From Streptomyces collinus Tu 365 (GTDB lineage: Bacteria; Actinomycetota; Actinomycetes; Streptomycetales; Streptomycetaceae): a stretch of 64,000 nucleotides of DNA. Below, one piece after another: positions 1 through 9,131 of this stretch. The translations under genes and the position numbers were made by a program. Location of the stretch: assembly GCF_000444875.1 (NCBI RefSeq), contig NC_021985.1, positions 7,646,170-7,710,169 on the forward strand, in the 5' to 3' direction. The notes under the pieces were generated by a model. The model had not been told where the DNA came from. It was given only the letters and a program-made list of their open reading frames with translations, and did no database searches. Each line of letters begins with the position of its first letter. The first letter of the stretch is position 1.

Positions 1-93
1 GCGAAAGCCGCCCAGCCGCAGACCGACGCTCGGCAGACCGACGAACCACCGAAGGACCGATCACAGACCCACTATTCGCAGACCTCCCCGGGC

Positions 94-543
94 GTGTCGG
101 TGGTGGGCCCCGGCGGCGGCGAGACGATCGTTCTGGGCCCCACGCGTATGCGCGTCCTGGAGGACGGCAGTCACACCGGGCACCGCCTCGCGATCGCCGA
201 GTCCGTGCTCGCGCCGCACACCCAGGGGCCGCCGCAGCACCGCCACGCCCGGCACGACGAGGGCTTCTACATCCTTTCCGGAACCGTACGGTTCACCGTC
301 GGGAACGAGGAGTACGACGCCTCCGCGGGCACGCTCGTGATGGTCCCGCCCGGTACCCCGCACACCTTCGCCAACCCGTCCGACGAACCCGCCGTCATGC
401 TCAGCACCTTCACCCCCGACCTGTACGTGCAGTACTTCCGCGACCTCCAGGAAGTGCTCGCCGACGGCCGGCCGCTGACGCCACGGGCCAACGCCGACGC
501 GATGAGCCGCTACGCGACCGAGCCCGCCCCCGGCCTCACCTGA
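94..543 (+). CDS. Cupin-domain protein (5' end uncertain)
   Basis: The protein is a small single-domain cupin of about 149 residues. The metal-binding pattern of the conserved beta-barrel is visible: a first motif with H-R-H near residues 49-51 and an H-D-E-G-F segment, then a second motif P-P-G-T-P-H-T-F near residues 85-92. Such proteins bind a divalent metal and act as small oxygenases, isomerases or ligand sensors; the substrate cannot be told here. GTG at 94 is the only usual start codon, but the frame stays open without a stop to the left edge of the window, so the true start may lie outside. It is followed after 20 bases by the DoxX gene, so the two may be co-transcribed. Confidence 0.8.
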   Translation: MSVVGPGGGETIVLGPTRMRVLEDGSHTGHRLAIAESVLAPHTQGPPQHRHARHDEGFYILSGTVRFTVGNEEYDASAGTLVMVPPGTPHTFANPSDEPAVMLSTFTPDLYVQYFRDLQEVLADGRPLTPRANADAMSRYATEPAPGLT

Positions 544-563
544 AGCCGACGGGAACCGGAACG

Positions 564-932
564 ATGAACATCGCCTACTGGATCGTCGCGGGACTCCTCG
601 CCCTGTTCTACCTCTACGCCGGGACGCTGAAGGTCATCCGCACCCGTGACCGGCTCCGGCCGATGATGGCCTGGGTCGACCGCGTGCCGCTGCCCGCCGT
701 CAGGGCGCTGGGAGCGGTCGAGATACTCGGCGCGACCGGTCTGGTCCTGCCGCCCTTGACCGGCGTCGCGCCCGCGTCGGCGCCGGCCGCCGCCCTCGGC
801 TTCGTCCTCCTGCAGACCGGTGCCATGGCCGTCCACCTGACGGGCGAGGACCGCCGGATCGCACTCAACATCGCCCTCGCGGCCACCGCGGCCGTGACCG
901 CCTGGCTGGCGACCGGTCCCCTCACCCACTAG
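564..932 (+). CDS. DoxX-family membrane protein
   Basis: This 122-residue protein is almost entirely hydrophobic, with about four membrane-spanning segments, including residues 1-20 and the last 30. The pattern of a first helix followed by a short charged stretch with R-T-R-D-R-L and a G-A-V-E-I-L-G-A segment fits the DoxX/DUF4870-like group of small quinone- or redox-associated membrane proteins. Its start lies 20 bases after the cupin stop, with a G/A-rich stretch just upstream that can act as ribosome site, which suggests one transcript. DoxX proteins often sit beside oxidoreductases or cupins, but the biochemical role is not established for this subgroup. Confidence 0.75.
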   Translation: MNIAYWIVAGLLALFYLYAGTLKVIRTRDRLRPMMAWVDRVPLPAVRALGAVEILGATGLVLPPLTGVAPASAPAAALGFVLLQTGAMAVHLTGEDRRIALNIALAATAAVTAWLATGPLTH

Positions 933-1094
933 GCGCCCCTCAGGGAAAACGTCTCGTCGTGGCAGAGCAGTTCCCCGCGGCTGTCCTGTGGCGCCGTGTA
1001 GTGCGTGGCGGCGCTGCTGACAGTTCCGATCACCGCCGCGCCCGCCCGCGCCGGGAACGGCGACGGGACCCGCTGGGCCGCGGCCAGCAGGCCC

Positions 1095-1127
1095 GCCCAG
1101 GTCAGCGCTGACACCGCTGACCTGGGC
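1095..1127. terminator. Bidirectional hairpin between convergent genes
   Basis: A perfect 13-bp inverted repeat, GCCCAGGTCAGCG and its complement, with a 7-base loop lies between the DoxX gene and the 3' end of htpG, which converge on it. No long T-run follows, as is common in Streptomyces terminators. Confidence 0.7.
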
Positions 1128-1156
1128 AACTGCCGCGCCGACGTCGGCCTACCCGG

Positions 1157-3109
1157 CTACAGCGCGCGCTGCAGACGGTCCGCCATCAGCTTGACGAACC
1201 GCGCCGGCTCCTTCGGCTGGCCGCCCTCGGCGAGTACGGCCAGGCCGTACAGGAGCTCGGCGGTCTCCGCGAGCGCCGTGTGGTCCTCGCGTTCCGCGTA
1301 GGCCTGGTTGAGGCCCTTCACCAGCTGGTGCTGGGCGTTGAGTTCCAGGATCCGCTTGGCGCGGGGCACCTCCTGGCCCATCGCGCGGTACATGTTCTCC
1401 AGCGCCGGGGTCAGGTCGTCGGCGTCGGACACCACGCAGGCGGGGGAGACGGTCAGCCTTGACGACAGACGGACCTCCTTGACGTCCTCCCCCAACTGCT
1501 CCGTCATCCAGCCGAGAAGCCCGGCGTACTCCTCGCCCTGCTTCTTCTGCTCGTCCTCGGACGCTTCCGTGTCCTCGGCGTCGAGGTCGATGCGGCCCTT
1601 GGCGACGGACCGCAGGTTCTTCCCCTCGAACGTGCCGACGGCGTCGGCCCAGACCTCGTCGACGGGGTCGGTGAGCAGCAGCACCTCGATGCCGCGGTCC
1701 CGGAACGCCTCCATGTGCGGGGAGTTCTCGATGCTCTGCCGGGACTCGCCGGTCAGGTAGTAGATGTCCTCCTGCCCGTCCTTCATCCGCTCCAGGTACT
1801 GCTTGAGCGTCGTCTGCTCGCTGTCGTGGTGGGTGCTCCCGAAGGACGCCACGGCGAGGAGGGCGTCGCGGTTCTCCGGGTCGGTGACCAGCCCCTCCTT
1901 CAGGACGGTGCCGAACTCCCGCCAGAACGCGGCGTAGCGGTCCGGGTTCTTGGCCATCATGTCCTTGACGGTGGAGATGACCTTCTTCGTCAGGCGACGG
2001 CGGATCATGTCGATGTGACGGTCCTGCTGAAGGATCTCGCGGGAGACGTTCAGCGAGAGGTCCGCCGCGTCGACGACGCCCTTGACGAAGCGGAGGTACG
2101 GCGGCAGCAGCGCCTCGCAGTCCTCCATGATGAGCACCCGCCGGACATAGAGCTGCAGCCCACGCCGGTAGTCGCGGTTGAACAGGTCGAAGGGGGCGTG
2201 CGCGGGCAGGAACAGCAGCGCCTGGTACTCGAAGGTGCCTTCCGCCTGGAGCCGGATCGTCTCCATCGGGTCGCGCCAGTCGTGCCCGACGTGCTTGTAC
2301 AGCTCGTGGTACTCCTCCTCGGACACCTCGTCCCGGGAGCGCGCCCACAGGGCCTTCATGGAGTTCAGCGTCTCCGGCGCGGGCGCCGCCTGCTCCTGGC
2401 CCTGGTCCTGGTCCTGGTCCTGCGAGCCTTCGCCGTCCGGGCCCGTGCCCTCGGGCGTCATGCGGATGGGCCAGGTGATGAAGTCCGAGTACCGCTTGAC
2501 GATCTCCCGGATCTTGTACGGGGACGTGTAGTCGTGCAGCTGGTTGTCCGGGTCGGCCGGCTTGAGGTGGAGGGTGACCGAGGTGCCCTGCGGTGCGTCG
2601 GCGACCTTCTCCAGCGTGTACGTGCCCTCACCGCGTGACGTCCAGCGGGTGCCCTCGCTCTCCCCGGCGCGCCGCGTCACCAGGGTCACGGCGTCCGCCA
2701 CCATGAAGCCGGAGTAGAAGCCGACGCCGAACTGGCCGATGAGCCCCTCCTCGGCTCCTTCCTTCGCCTCCTCCTTGGCCTCCCGCAGTTCCTGGAGGAA
2801 CTGGGCGGTGCCCGAGTGGGCGATCGTGCCGATCAGCTGCCCGACCTCGTCGTAGGACATGCCGATGCCGTTGTCGCGCACGGTGAGGGTACGGGCGTCC
2901 TTGTCGGCATCGAGCTCGATGTGCAGGTCGGACACGTCGGCGTCGAGGGAGTCGTCCCGCAGCTTCTCGAGGCGCAGCTTGTCCAGCGCGTCGGAGGCGT
3001 TGGAGACGAGCTCGCGGAGGAAGACGTCCTTGTTCGAGTAGACGGAGTGGATCATCAGCTGCAGCAGCTGACGGGCCTCGACCTGGAACTCGAAAGTTTC
3101 GGCTGGCAT
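1157..3109 (-). CDS. htpG: Molecular chaperone HtpG (Hsp90)
   Basis: HtpG is the cytosolic ATP-dependent Hsp90 chaperone that remodels client proteins as a dimer. The 650-residue product is full length for the family. The Hsp90 signature [10 protein letters not shown] lies at residues 32-41, the ATP-lid motifs D-N-G-I-G-M at 79-84 and G-Q-F-G-V-G-F-Y at 125-132. The charged linker between N-terminal and middle domains contains a Gln/Asp repeat at about residues 229-240 encoded by near-perfect 6-base repeats. The start is the ATG at 3109, with G-A-G-A-G-G about 11 bases upstream. Just upstream there is a single RheA half-site (3133-3139) without its partner, so I do not infer RheA control. Confidence 0.97.
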
Positions 3110-3114
3110 GTTCG

Positions 3115-3145
3115 CGTATACCTCTCAGGACCTGTCATCGGACAA
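3115..3145 (-). promoter_or_regulatory. Possible htpG promoter
   Basis: On the minus strand a TATACG hexamer (3115-3120) ends 5 bases before the htpG ATG and is preceded, 19 bases up, by TTGTCC (3140-3145), itself duplicated at 3148-3153. The 19-base spacing is long and this is only a candidate; if used, the transcript would be nearly leaderless. Confidence 0.3.
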
Positions 3146-3229
3146 CCGGACAACTGGCTCAGTCAGTGAAAACAACGTCGGACGTGAAGAGCGGGGGCGT
3201 CGCCTCGGCCCCGCCCCCGCCGCCGTCGG

Positions 3230-3919
3230 CTAACCGGGGTCGGTCGCCGGCGTCGAGAGGGCGTCGAGTCGGGCGGCGAGGTCGGGGTGAGCCCCCAAGT
3301 GGGGCCGGGCGGCGTTCAGGGGGGCGACGAGTGCGGCGGGATCGTCCTGGCCGAGGGCCGCGTCGAGTGCGCGCACCGGACGGCGGGCGGCGGCCGGGAG
3401 ATCGGTGAGCGCGGTGATCTGGCCGGCGATCCGGCGCAGGTCGGCCGCGTTGCTCCGGGCCCAGGCGCTGGTACTGCGCTGGGCGGCGCGGTGTTCGCGG
3501 GTCGCCTGTACGCGCTGTTCGCCGGTGGTTCCGGCGGGGCCGGGCCGGTTGCGAAGGTAGCGGCGTTCGGCGGCCTGACGGCTGGCGACGCCGAGCGGCT
3601 GGGCGAGGTCGGCCCAGCTGGCACCCGCGTCGCGGGCGGTCTCGATCAGACCGGTCTCCCAGCCGGCGAGCTGCTCACGGACGTGACGCAGCAGCAGCAA
3701 GGAGGCCAGGGCCCGTTCCGGGCCGTTCCCGGACGGGGCGGAGGCGCCGGACACGGTGGAAGCACCGGGCGCCTGCCGCTGGGCGGTCCGCAGCGCGTCG
3801 TCTATGGCCTCCAGGGCCGCCGCGGCAGCGAGGAACGACGCCGGGCCCCGGGTGTCGAGGCGGTCGGCGGGGTCGGCGGCGTCTGTGTCCGTTCGGTCCG
3901 GTCGGTCCGCTGTCGGCAT
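3230..3919 (-). CDS. RheA-like Hsp18 transcriptional repressor
   Basis: I identify this 229-residue protein as the Streptomyces Hsp18 (RheA-type) regulator. A helix-turn-helix is visible at about residues 90-123 (A-G-A-S-W-A-D-L-A followed by G-V-A-S-R-Q-A-A-E-R-R). The decisive support is in the DNA: two copies of the known RheA operator, TGTCATC-N5-GATGACA or one mismatch from it, lie directly upstream at 3936-3954 and 3963-3981, and two more lie before the hsp18 gene at 55.7 kb. In Streptomyces albus RheA represses hsp18 and senses heat directly. Here the gene is 52 kb from hsp18 and is probably autorepressed. The start at 3919 has a strong A-G-G-A-G-G-T site. The Ala/Pro-rich first 60 residues look disordered. 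Confidence 0.8.
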   Translation of the reverse strand: MPTADRPDRTDTDAADPADRLDTRGPASFLAAAAALEAIDDALRTAQRQAPGASTVSGASAPSGNGPERALASLLLLRHVREQLAGWETGLIETARDAGASWADLAQPLGVASRQAAERRYLRNRPGPAGTTGEQRVQATREHRAAQRSTSAWARSNAADLRRIAGQITALTDLPAAARRPVRALDAALGQDDPAALVAPLNAARPHLGAHPDLAARLDALSTPATDPG

Positions 3920-3935
3920 GGCACCTCCTCGATTT

Positions 3936-3954
3936 CGTCATCGCCTGGATGACC
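3936..3954. promoter_or_regulatory. RheA-type operator 1 of the repressor gene
   Basis: The sequence is CGTCATC-N5-GATGACC, a GTCATC-N5-GATGAC inverted repeat matching the described RheA operator core. It sits 17 bases upstream of the repressor start and would cover the ribosome-site-proximal transcript start region. Confidence 0.75.
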
Positions 3955-3962
3955 CTGCGGTT

Positions 3963-3981
3963 CGTCATCCGTTCGATGACA
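3963..3981. promoter_or_regulatory. RheA-type operator 2 of the repressor gene
   Basis: CGTCATC-N5-GATGACA, 27 bases centre to centre from operator 1. The hsp18 pair at 55.7 kb has nearly the same spacing (26 bases), which argues for binding on about the same DNA face at both loci. Confidence 0.78.
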
Positions 3982-4066
3982 GCGTAGACGATTCTGCGAA
4001 CGCGTCGGCAATTTTCCCCGGACCGTTCGGCCGCGACCGCCTCGCCGACCCGCTCGCCCCTCCCCG

Positions 4067-5929
4067 TCATACGTCGGGAGTGCGGGGAGGGTCCAGCGCC
4101 TCGCGGGTGTCGCGGGTGGGGTCCCGCACGGGAGCCTGTTCCTGCAGTGAGCCGGGGGCGGCCCGCTCGGGAGCGGCGGGGCTCCGGGCGCTCTGGGGCG
4201 GTGGCGGCGGGCGGTGGTCGTGCGGTGTGCCGGCCCCGACGGGAGGCAGCCGCAGGGCGAGCAGGGCGGTGTCGTCACCGCGCGGGTCGAGGCGTTGAAG
4301 AAGCTGGTCGCAGAAGTCGTCGACGGTCCCGGTGCGCAGTCGCCGGGCGAGGACGGCGGCATGGTGGCTGAGCCTGGCCATCCCCGCGTCGATGGGACGC
4401 TCCCGGCTCTCGACGAGGCCGTCGGTGTAGAAGAGCACGGTGGAGCGCGCGGGCAGGTCCTCGCGCGCGTCCGGCCAGGTCAGGCCCAGGTGCATGGTGG
4501 CGCTCATGCCGATCAGCGGCCCGTGGCCGCGGGTGAGGAAGCGGGTGTCGCCCTCAGGGGTGATCAGCAGCGGAGGAGGATGGCCGGCGTTGACCCAGTG
4601 CAGCTGCCACGGTCCTCCCTCGGGACCTTCGACGCGGGCGAAGACCAGCGTGGCCATCGGCGCGTCGCTGGTGTGCGTCACCGCCTCGTCCAGCCGCCGC
4701 ATGATCACGCTCGGCGGTTCCCCATGGGTCCAGGCGAGCGCGCGCAGCATGTTGCGGACCTCGGCCATGTGGACGGCGGCCTGGAGATCGTGTCCCACCA
4801 CGTCCCCGATCACCAGGGCCATCACGCCGTCCGCGAGCAGGAAGGCGTCGTACCAGTCCCCGCCGATCTCCATGGCGCGCTGCGCCGGCAGGTAGCGGGC
4901 GGCCATCCGCAGGTGGTCGACCTGTGGCAGCGGGGCCAGCAGTTGGCGTTGCATGGTCTCCGCGACGTTGCGCTGCTCCTCGTACAGCTGGCTGTTGTCC
5001 AGCACCAGCGCGAGCCGGCGCCCGATGTCCGCGAGCAGCCGCGTCTCGCCCTCGGGCGGCGGACGGGTGTCCCCGGCCCGCGCCACGGTCAGCACCCCGT
5101 AGTACCGCCGGCGGGAACGGATGGGTACCGCGGTGGCCCAGCGGCCACCGAGCCGGTCGAACAGGATCCGGTGGCCGGCCGCGAGCGCCGCACCCGCGTC
5201 CACCAGGTGACCGGCCTCCAAAAGGACCGGCTGATCACCGTGAATGATCTCCGGCCGCTGCCGGGCCGTGGCCAGCGGTCCCGTGAGTTCCCTGGCACGG
5301 TCAGGTTGAGCGGGGCTGTGCACCGCGACGCGCCGCGGGATGCCGGAGTGGGCGTCGACGAGGTCGACGGCGGCCCAGAGCCCGAGTTCCGGCACCAGCA
5401 GGGGGAGCAGCGCACGTGCCGCGGCGATGGCGTCCATGGTGGACATCAGCACCGAGGAGACCTCGGCGAGCAGGTTCAGCCGGTTGGTGAGCGCCTCCAG
5501 CGCGGCGGTGTGGGCGATCGCCCGCTCCTCGGCGTCACGGTGCAGGCTGAAGTCACTGAAAACGATCACCACCCCGCCGGACGTCTTCCCGGGCCTGAGG
5601 GGTGTCGCCGACCAGATGATCGGCAGCAGGACGCCGTCACCGCGCAGGAAGTACTCCTCGCTTCCCTCCACGGCGTCCCGGCTCCCGGCCAGGGGAGTGC
5701 GCAGCAGGCACCGCTCACGCGGTACGGGACTCCCGTCGGGGCTGCGATGGAGCAGGTCGTGCGCGTCGTGCCCCAGCATCCGCGCCACCGGCCGGCGCAA
5801 CAGGCGCTCTGCCCACGGATTGACATAGGTGATCCGCCCGGCCGGGTCCAGGGTGAAGACGCCGGCACCCAGATCGCGCAGGACCTCATCCGCGAAGCCG
5901 GGATCCCGCTCACCGCCCGAACCGGTCAT
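4067..5929 (-). CDS. PAS-GAF-PP2C (SpoIIE/RsbU-type) phosphatase
   Basis: This 620-residue soluble protein has a PAS domain at about residues 13-130, a GAF domain at about 155-315 and a SpoIIE-type PP2C phosphatase domain from about 330 to 565. Metal-binding aspartates are in place in G-G-D-W-Y-D (356-361), G-D-V-V-G-H-D (375-381) and the late R-G-D-D-T motif. Such enzymes dephosphorylate STAS-domain anti-sigma antagonists in response to a signal sensed by PAS/GAF. Possible partners in this window are the STAS proteins at 8.6, 59.3 and 62.1 kb and the kinase at 59.9 kb, but none is adjacent. The Pro-rich tail (last 55 residues) is probably disordered. The ATG at 5929 is the start. Confidence 0.92.
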   Translation of the reverse strand: MTGSGGERDPGFADEVLRDLGAGVFTLDPAGRITYVNPWAERLLRRPVARMLGHDAHDLLHRSPDGSPVPRERCLLRTPLAGSRDAVEGSEEYFLRGDGVLLPIIWSATPLRPGKTSGGVVIVFSDFSLHRDAEERAIAHTAALEALTNRLNLLAEVSSVLMSTMDAIAAARALLPLLVPELGLWAAVDLVDAHSGIPRRVAVHSPAQPDRARELTGPLATARQRPEIIHGDQPVLLEAGHLVDAGAALAAGHRILFDRLGGRWATAVPIRSRRRYYGVLTVARAGDTRPPPEGETRLLADIGRRLALVLDNSQLYEEQRNVAETMQRQLLAPLPQVDHLRMAARYLPAQRAMEIGGDWYDAFLLADGVMALVIGDVVGHDLQAAVHMAEVRNMLRALAWTHGEPPSVIMRRLDEAVTHTSDAPMATLVFARVEGPEGGPWQLHWVNAGHPPPLLITPEGDTRFLTRGHGPLIGMSATMHLGLTWPDAREDLPARSTVLFYTDGLVESRERPIDAGMARLSHHAAVLARRLRTGTVDDFCDQLLQRLDPRGDDTALLALRLPPVGAGTPHDHRPPPPPQSARSPAAPERAAPGSLQEQAPVRDPTRDTREALDPPRTPDV

Positions 5930-6263
5930 GAGCTACCACTCCTCGTGACCAGGCTCTCAGAAAACAGCCCCACGCACGCCCCCGGCCTTGGGGCCGTAGA
6001 ACCCGCGCCAGGCGGTGGCCGTGACCCGGGCCCGGTCGCCGACCGCGCGGGCCGTCCGTGCCGGCAGGAGGGTCCGGGTCCAGCAGGCACCCGCGAGCGT
6101 GGCCTCGGGAGCGCCGGGATCGGGGTCGCGCTCGGTATGCCGGCCGGCCGCGGAGGCCGCCCCCGTGCAGTGGCCACGACGTCCGGACTCCCGTGTGCCT
6201 CGGCCCCGCGGCACCCCTCGTCCGGGGCGCAGCCCGATCGGCGCCGCAGCCGGTGACGGAACC
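5930..6263. other. Gene-poor gap, no convincing gene
   Basis: This 334-base stretch separates the phosphatase start from the end of the next minus-strand gene. It has open frames on both strands but none with a ribosome site, conserved motif or coherent codon pattern. It must hold the promoter of the phosphatase gene; I cannot point to its boxes. Confidence 0.5.
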
Positions 6264-6827
6264 TCAGGAGCCGGTCAGCTGCGATGCGCTGGGTACCTTG
6301 TCCTTGACCTCGGCGCCCGCGCTCTTGCCGGCCTCCTTCACCTTGTTGATGACGTCGTTGTAACTGCTGACGGTGTCATCGGTGTTGCCCTTGCGCAGTT
6401 TCGACGGCAGCTGCTTCAAGGACTCGATGCCCGCGTTCAGGGGCGCGAGGGCCTTGGAGAGGGCGGGGTCGGCCTTGGCGTTGCGGACGGCTGCCTTGAG
6501 CCGGTTGTACGTGAACGCGCCTGCGAGGGCGCCTTTCACGAGAGCAACCCTGCGGCCGTGGGCGCCCTTCTTGAACTTGCCTGCCCTGTACGGCTTGACG
6601 ATCCACTGGTAGGTCGCGCCGGCAGCCAGCGCGGCGTCCGCGACGAAGCGCGTCTTGGCGAACCTGCGCTTCTCCGCCGTCGTACTCGGACTGGGTGTGG
6701 GATCGGTGACGGCGACGGTGGCCGCGCCCCGCACGGTGTGCTGGGGGGCGGCATGGGCCGTCGAACCCGCCAGCAAGGCGCAGCACATGATGGACGCCAC
6801 GACCAGGCGTCGTATCGGTACGGGCAT
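6264..6827 (-). CDS. Small secreted protein of unknown function
   Basis: The product of 187 residues starts with a clear Sec signal peptide: M-P-V-P-I-R-R, then about 15 hydrophobic residues ending A-H-A at about 26. The mature part is basic and Ala/Lys-rich, with predicted helices and no recognised catalytic motif; the last third (K-V-K-E-A-G-K-S-A-G-A-E-V-K-D-K) looks like amphipathic helix. I chose ATG 6827 over the longer frame beginning at 7073 because the signal peptide begins there and a G-G-A-G-G site lies just upstream. Function unknown; it resembles small Streptomyces exported proteins only in general composition. Confidence 0.75.
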   Translation of the reverse strand: MPVPIRRLVVASIMCCALLAGSTAHAAPQHTVRGAATVAVTDPTPSPSTTAEKRRFAKTRFVADAALAAGATYQWIVKPYRAGKFKKGAHGRRVALVKGALAGAFTYNRLKAAVRNAKADPALSKALAPLNAGIESLKQLPSKLRKGNTDDTVSSYNDVINKVKEAGKSAGAEVKDKVPSASQLTGS

Positions 6828-7115
6828 GATGCTCCTCCCCGGAGCGAGGGGGCGGGGAAACCGCTTCAACGGCAGCACATCATCGACGCGCGCCGCTCTT
6901 CTCAGGCTGGCCCCCTTCGATCGCTTGCGCCACTCGGGTGATGGGGCCGCCACGGACGAAGCCGCGAGCGCACGCACAGCGCACCGGAGGGCTCGCGAAC
7001 ACGGCAACGGGGCGGCGGTCGCCACCACTTGCGCGCTCCGCCGCGATCGGCCGCCGACCGCGACTGGTATCACGGCCCGGCTGCCCGCACCAGGCCGTGA
7101 CCGCGAAGTCCCGGC

Positions 7116-8003
7116 CTAGTGGCCGCGCAGCCGGACCTCCACCTCGCCGTCGACGATCCGGGTGTCGAAGGCGGGCTGCGGTGCGGTGGCCGGGCCGCGT
7201 ACGTTCCAGCCGTCCGACAGCCGGAACACGCTTCCGTGCCAGGGGCACTCGACACATCCGTCGGCGACGACGCCCTCGGACAGCGGTCCCGCAAGATGAC
7301 TGCACCGTTCGGCCAGGGCGTGTACGACCCCGTCGGCTTCGCGGACCACGAGCACCGGCACGTCGTCCACGCTGCGCCGTTCCGGCCGGCCTTCCGAGAA
7401 CTCGGCCAGGGCCCCGACACGGTGCCAGCCCTCCGAGACGACGTGGGGAACCTCTTCCGCGTGATTGGCGCCGGACGCCTGCCGGTAGGCCAGGTGGCCG
7501 CCCAGCATGCCGCCGATCCCGACGGCCGTCAGCCCCAGGAAGCCGAGGGCACGGCCCCGCGCGGTGCGTCCCTTGACGCGGTAGACCAGGGAGGTCGCGT
7601 AGAGCCCGGCGGCGACCGTGTTGGCCAGGGAGTGCGCCAGGCCGACACGCTGCTGCTGTGGATGCAGTTCCGCCCAGTCGACCGCCCCCGTCACCGCGGC
7701 GGGGCCGGTCGCGGCCAACCCGACTCCGATCAACAGGCCGGCCTCGCGTGACCGGCCGGGACACAGGTCGAGCAGCGCGGCCGAGAACCAGGCGCCGATC
7801 GGCACCTGGACCATCAGCGGATGCACCGGGTGGCCCAGCCACTTGCCGTGCAGCAGGTCCCGGCCACGGCCCAGGGGCAGGGACCTGACGCCGCTGCTGA
7901 GCTTGTCGATCACCGCGTCCGCGCGCGGCTCCCGCTCCAGGCGGTCCAGGAGCCACAAGACCCGATTCTGACCTGTCCGGCGACGAGGGGGTGCTGTAGT
8001 CAT
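7116..8003 (-). CDS. DUF2231 membrane / Rieske [2Fe-2S] fusion protein
   Basis: The 295-residue product joins an N-terminal DUF2231 membrane domain (about residues 45-175, four hydrophobic helices, with the typical H-P-V-H-P motif near the start) to a C-terminal Rieske domain. The cluster ligands are complete: C-S-H at 234-236 and C-P-W-H at 253-256. It therefore should carry a [2Fe-2S] cluster at the membrane and pass electrons, but its partner is unknown. The start at 8003 is chosen because it follows a plausible spacing and the 16 extra residues of the longer frame look non-coding. Such fusions are widespread in actinobacteria, and here no obvious oxygenase or cytochrome gene is adjacent. 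Confidence 0.88.
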   Translation of the reverse strand: MTTAPPRRRTGQNRVLWLLDRLEREPRADAVIDKLSSGVRSLPLGRGRDLLHGKWLGHPVHPLMVQVPIGAWFSAALLDLCPGRSREAGLLIGVGLAATGPAAVTGAVDWAELHPQQQRVGLAHSLANTVAAGLYATSLVYRVKGRTARGRALGFLGLTAVGIGGMLGGHLAYRQASGANHAEEVPHVVSEGWHRVGALAEFSEGRPERRSVDDVPVLVVREADGVVHALAERCSHLAGPLSEGVVADGCVECPWHGSVFRLSDGWNVRGPATAPQPAFDTRIVDGEVEVRLRGH

Positions 8004-8158
8004 GAGCAGCCGGGTCCCCGTCGGCATGAGCGGCAAACGGTCCCCGGCCACCGGGCGGGTGTGCCGTCATCTCGGCCGGCCGTGTGACCGTGGCGGCGAC
8101 GCCCCTGACAGCCGGCCGCAACCGCGCGGTCAGCGGGATCCCGTTCGACGACCCGGCC

Positions 8159-8330
8159 GCGGCCCGGGCGCGGCCGGGTCGACATGCTGCCCGGCTGGGA
8201 CCCACGGATCACCGCGCTGATCGCGGCCTGCGACGACACCGTCGTGCCGCGGTGCGGCACCGCTCCCCCCCACGGGTCCGACCTGGCCGTCGACGCCAGG
8301 GACGGGGTGCCGGCACGGCCCGGCCCGACG
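8159..8330 (+). pseudogene. Possible FAD-monooxygenase remnant
   Basis: The 608-base gap between the Rieske gene and the STAS gene holds no intact gene. In one plus-strand frame the stretch G-W-D-P-R-I-T-A-L-I-A-A-C-D-D-T-V-V-P is reminiscent of a conserved segment that precedes the second FAD-binding motif in aromatic-ring monooxygenases. Nothing else of the enzyme is left and the frame lacks a usable start. I am not sure; it may be chance similarity. Confidence 0.28.
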
Positions 8331-8611
8331 GCGCCCTGCCCGGTCCCCGAGGGCGGTGAGGGCCGCCGGGAACGGGGTCCGGGCAGGTCTGGCGCCGGCA
8401 GCCGCTGTGTGACACGCTCGAAGGGAACCAGTCTGGTCTGGTGGCGACCCCGCGCCCCTCTTCGCCGTGGACGGAGGAAAGGGCGGTGGCCGGCGCAGGG
8501 TGTCTCGCTCGGCTGTGAGCGGCACTGGTGTGTCGCGCGCTTGACGGCCTACTTCCGGCAGTGGGAGCCGACCGTGATGGGCTTTGATCCCGAACGGCGG
8601 TGTTCTGTCCC

Positions 8612-8983
8612 ATGCCTTCTGTCGATGTGTACGTCAGTGATCTCTCCGACCGGACCGTGATCACGGTGGTCGGTGACCTCGACTTCGATGCCTGTCCGCA
8701 GGTCAGTGAGGTCACGGACCGGGTGAACGTCCGACACCGCATTCTGTGCCTCGACCTCGCGGGCGTGGCGTTCATGGACGCCAGCGGCCTCGGCCTGCTG
8801 CAGACCCTGAACCGGAACGCCGGCATACACGGCGGACACCTGGAGCTGTCCGGTCTCCAGGCGCAGCCCCGGCACGTCCTGGACCTCACCGGCACCCGCG
8901 CCCAGTTCCACATGACGACACCCCGCCCACCGGGCCCGCGCGGCCCGGCCGCCGTCCTGCCCGTACAGCACGCGGCTCCCTGA
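8612..8983 (+). CDS. STAS-domain anti-sigma factor antagonist
   Basis: A 123-residue STAS-domain protein of the SpoIIAA/RsbV class. The conserved phosphorylation loop F-M-D-A-S-G-L-G is present, with the serine that anti-sigma kinases phosphorylate, preceded by L-D-L-A-G-V-A. The fold ends at about residue 100 and is followed by a Pro/Arg-rich tail. ATG 8612 has a G-rich stretch about 10 bases upstream; GTG 8600 in the same frame is an alternative. The gene stands alone, so its kinase is elsewhere, for example the HATPase protein at 59.9 kb. The loop around the serine is M-D-A-S-G rather than the M-D-S-S-G of the other two STAS proteins in this window. Confidence 0.88.
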   Translation: MPSVDVYVSDLSDRTVITVVGDLDFDACPQVSEVTDRVNVRHRILCLDLAGVAFMDASGLGLLQTLNRNAGIHGGHLELSGLQAQPRHVLDLTGTRAQFHMTTPRPPGPRGPAAVLPVQHAAP

Positions 8984-9131
8984 CCGGTCGGCGGGCAGGG
9001 GAGCCCGCTGCCTCGCCGGTGCCGTCCCGCCCGTGACGGACGCCGGGGCGCACGAGGTCGTGCCGTGCGAGCCGGCCCGTGGACGTCCCCACGTAGCGGT
9101 CGGGGCGACGAAGCGACGGCCGCCCGGACAG

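Noticed and set aside
3133..3139. RheA half-site upstream of htpG
   Set aside because: Only TGTCATC is present; the second half at the right distance is absent.
4214..6256. 680-residue plus-strand frame
   Set aside because: Opposite the PAS-GAF-PP2C gene, which has clear motifs; composition is Gly/Arg/His-rich as in shadows.
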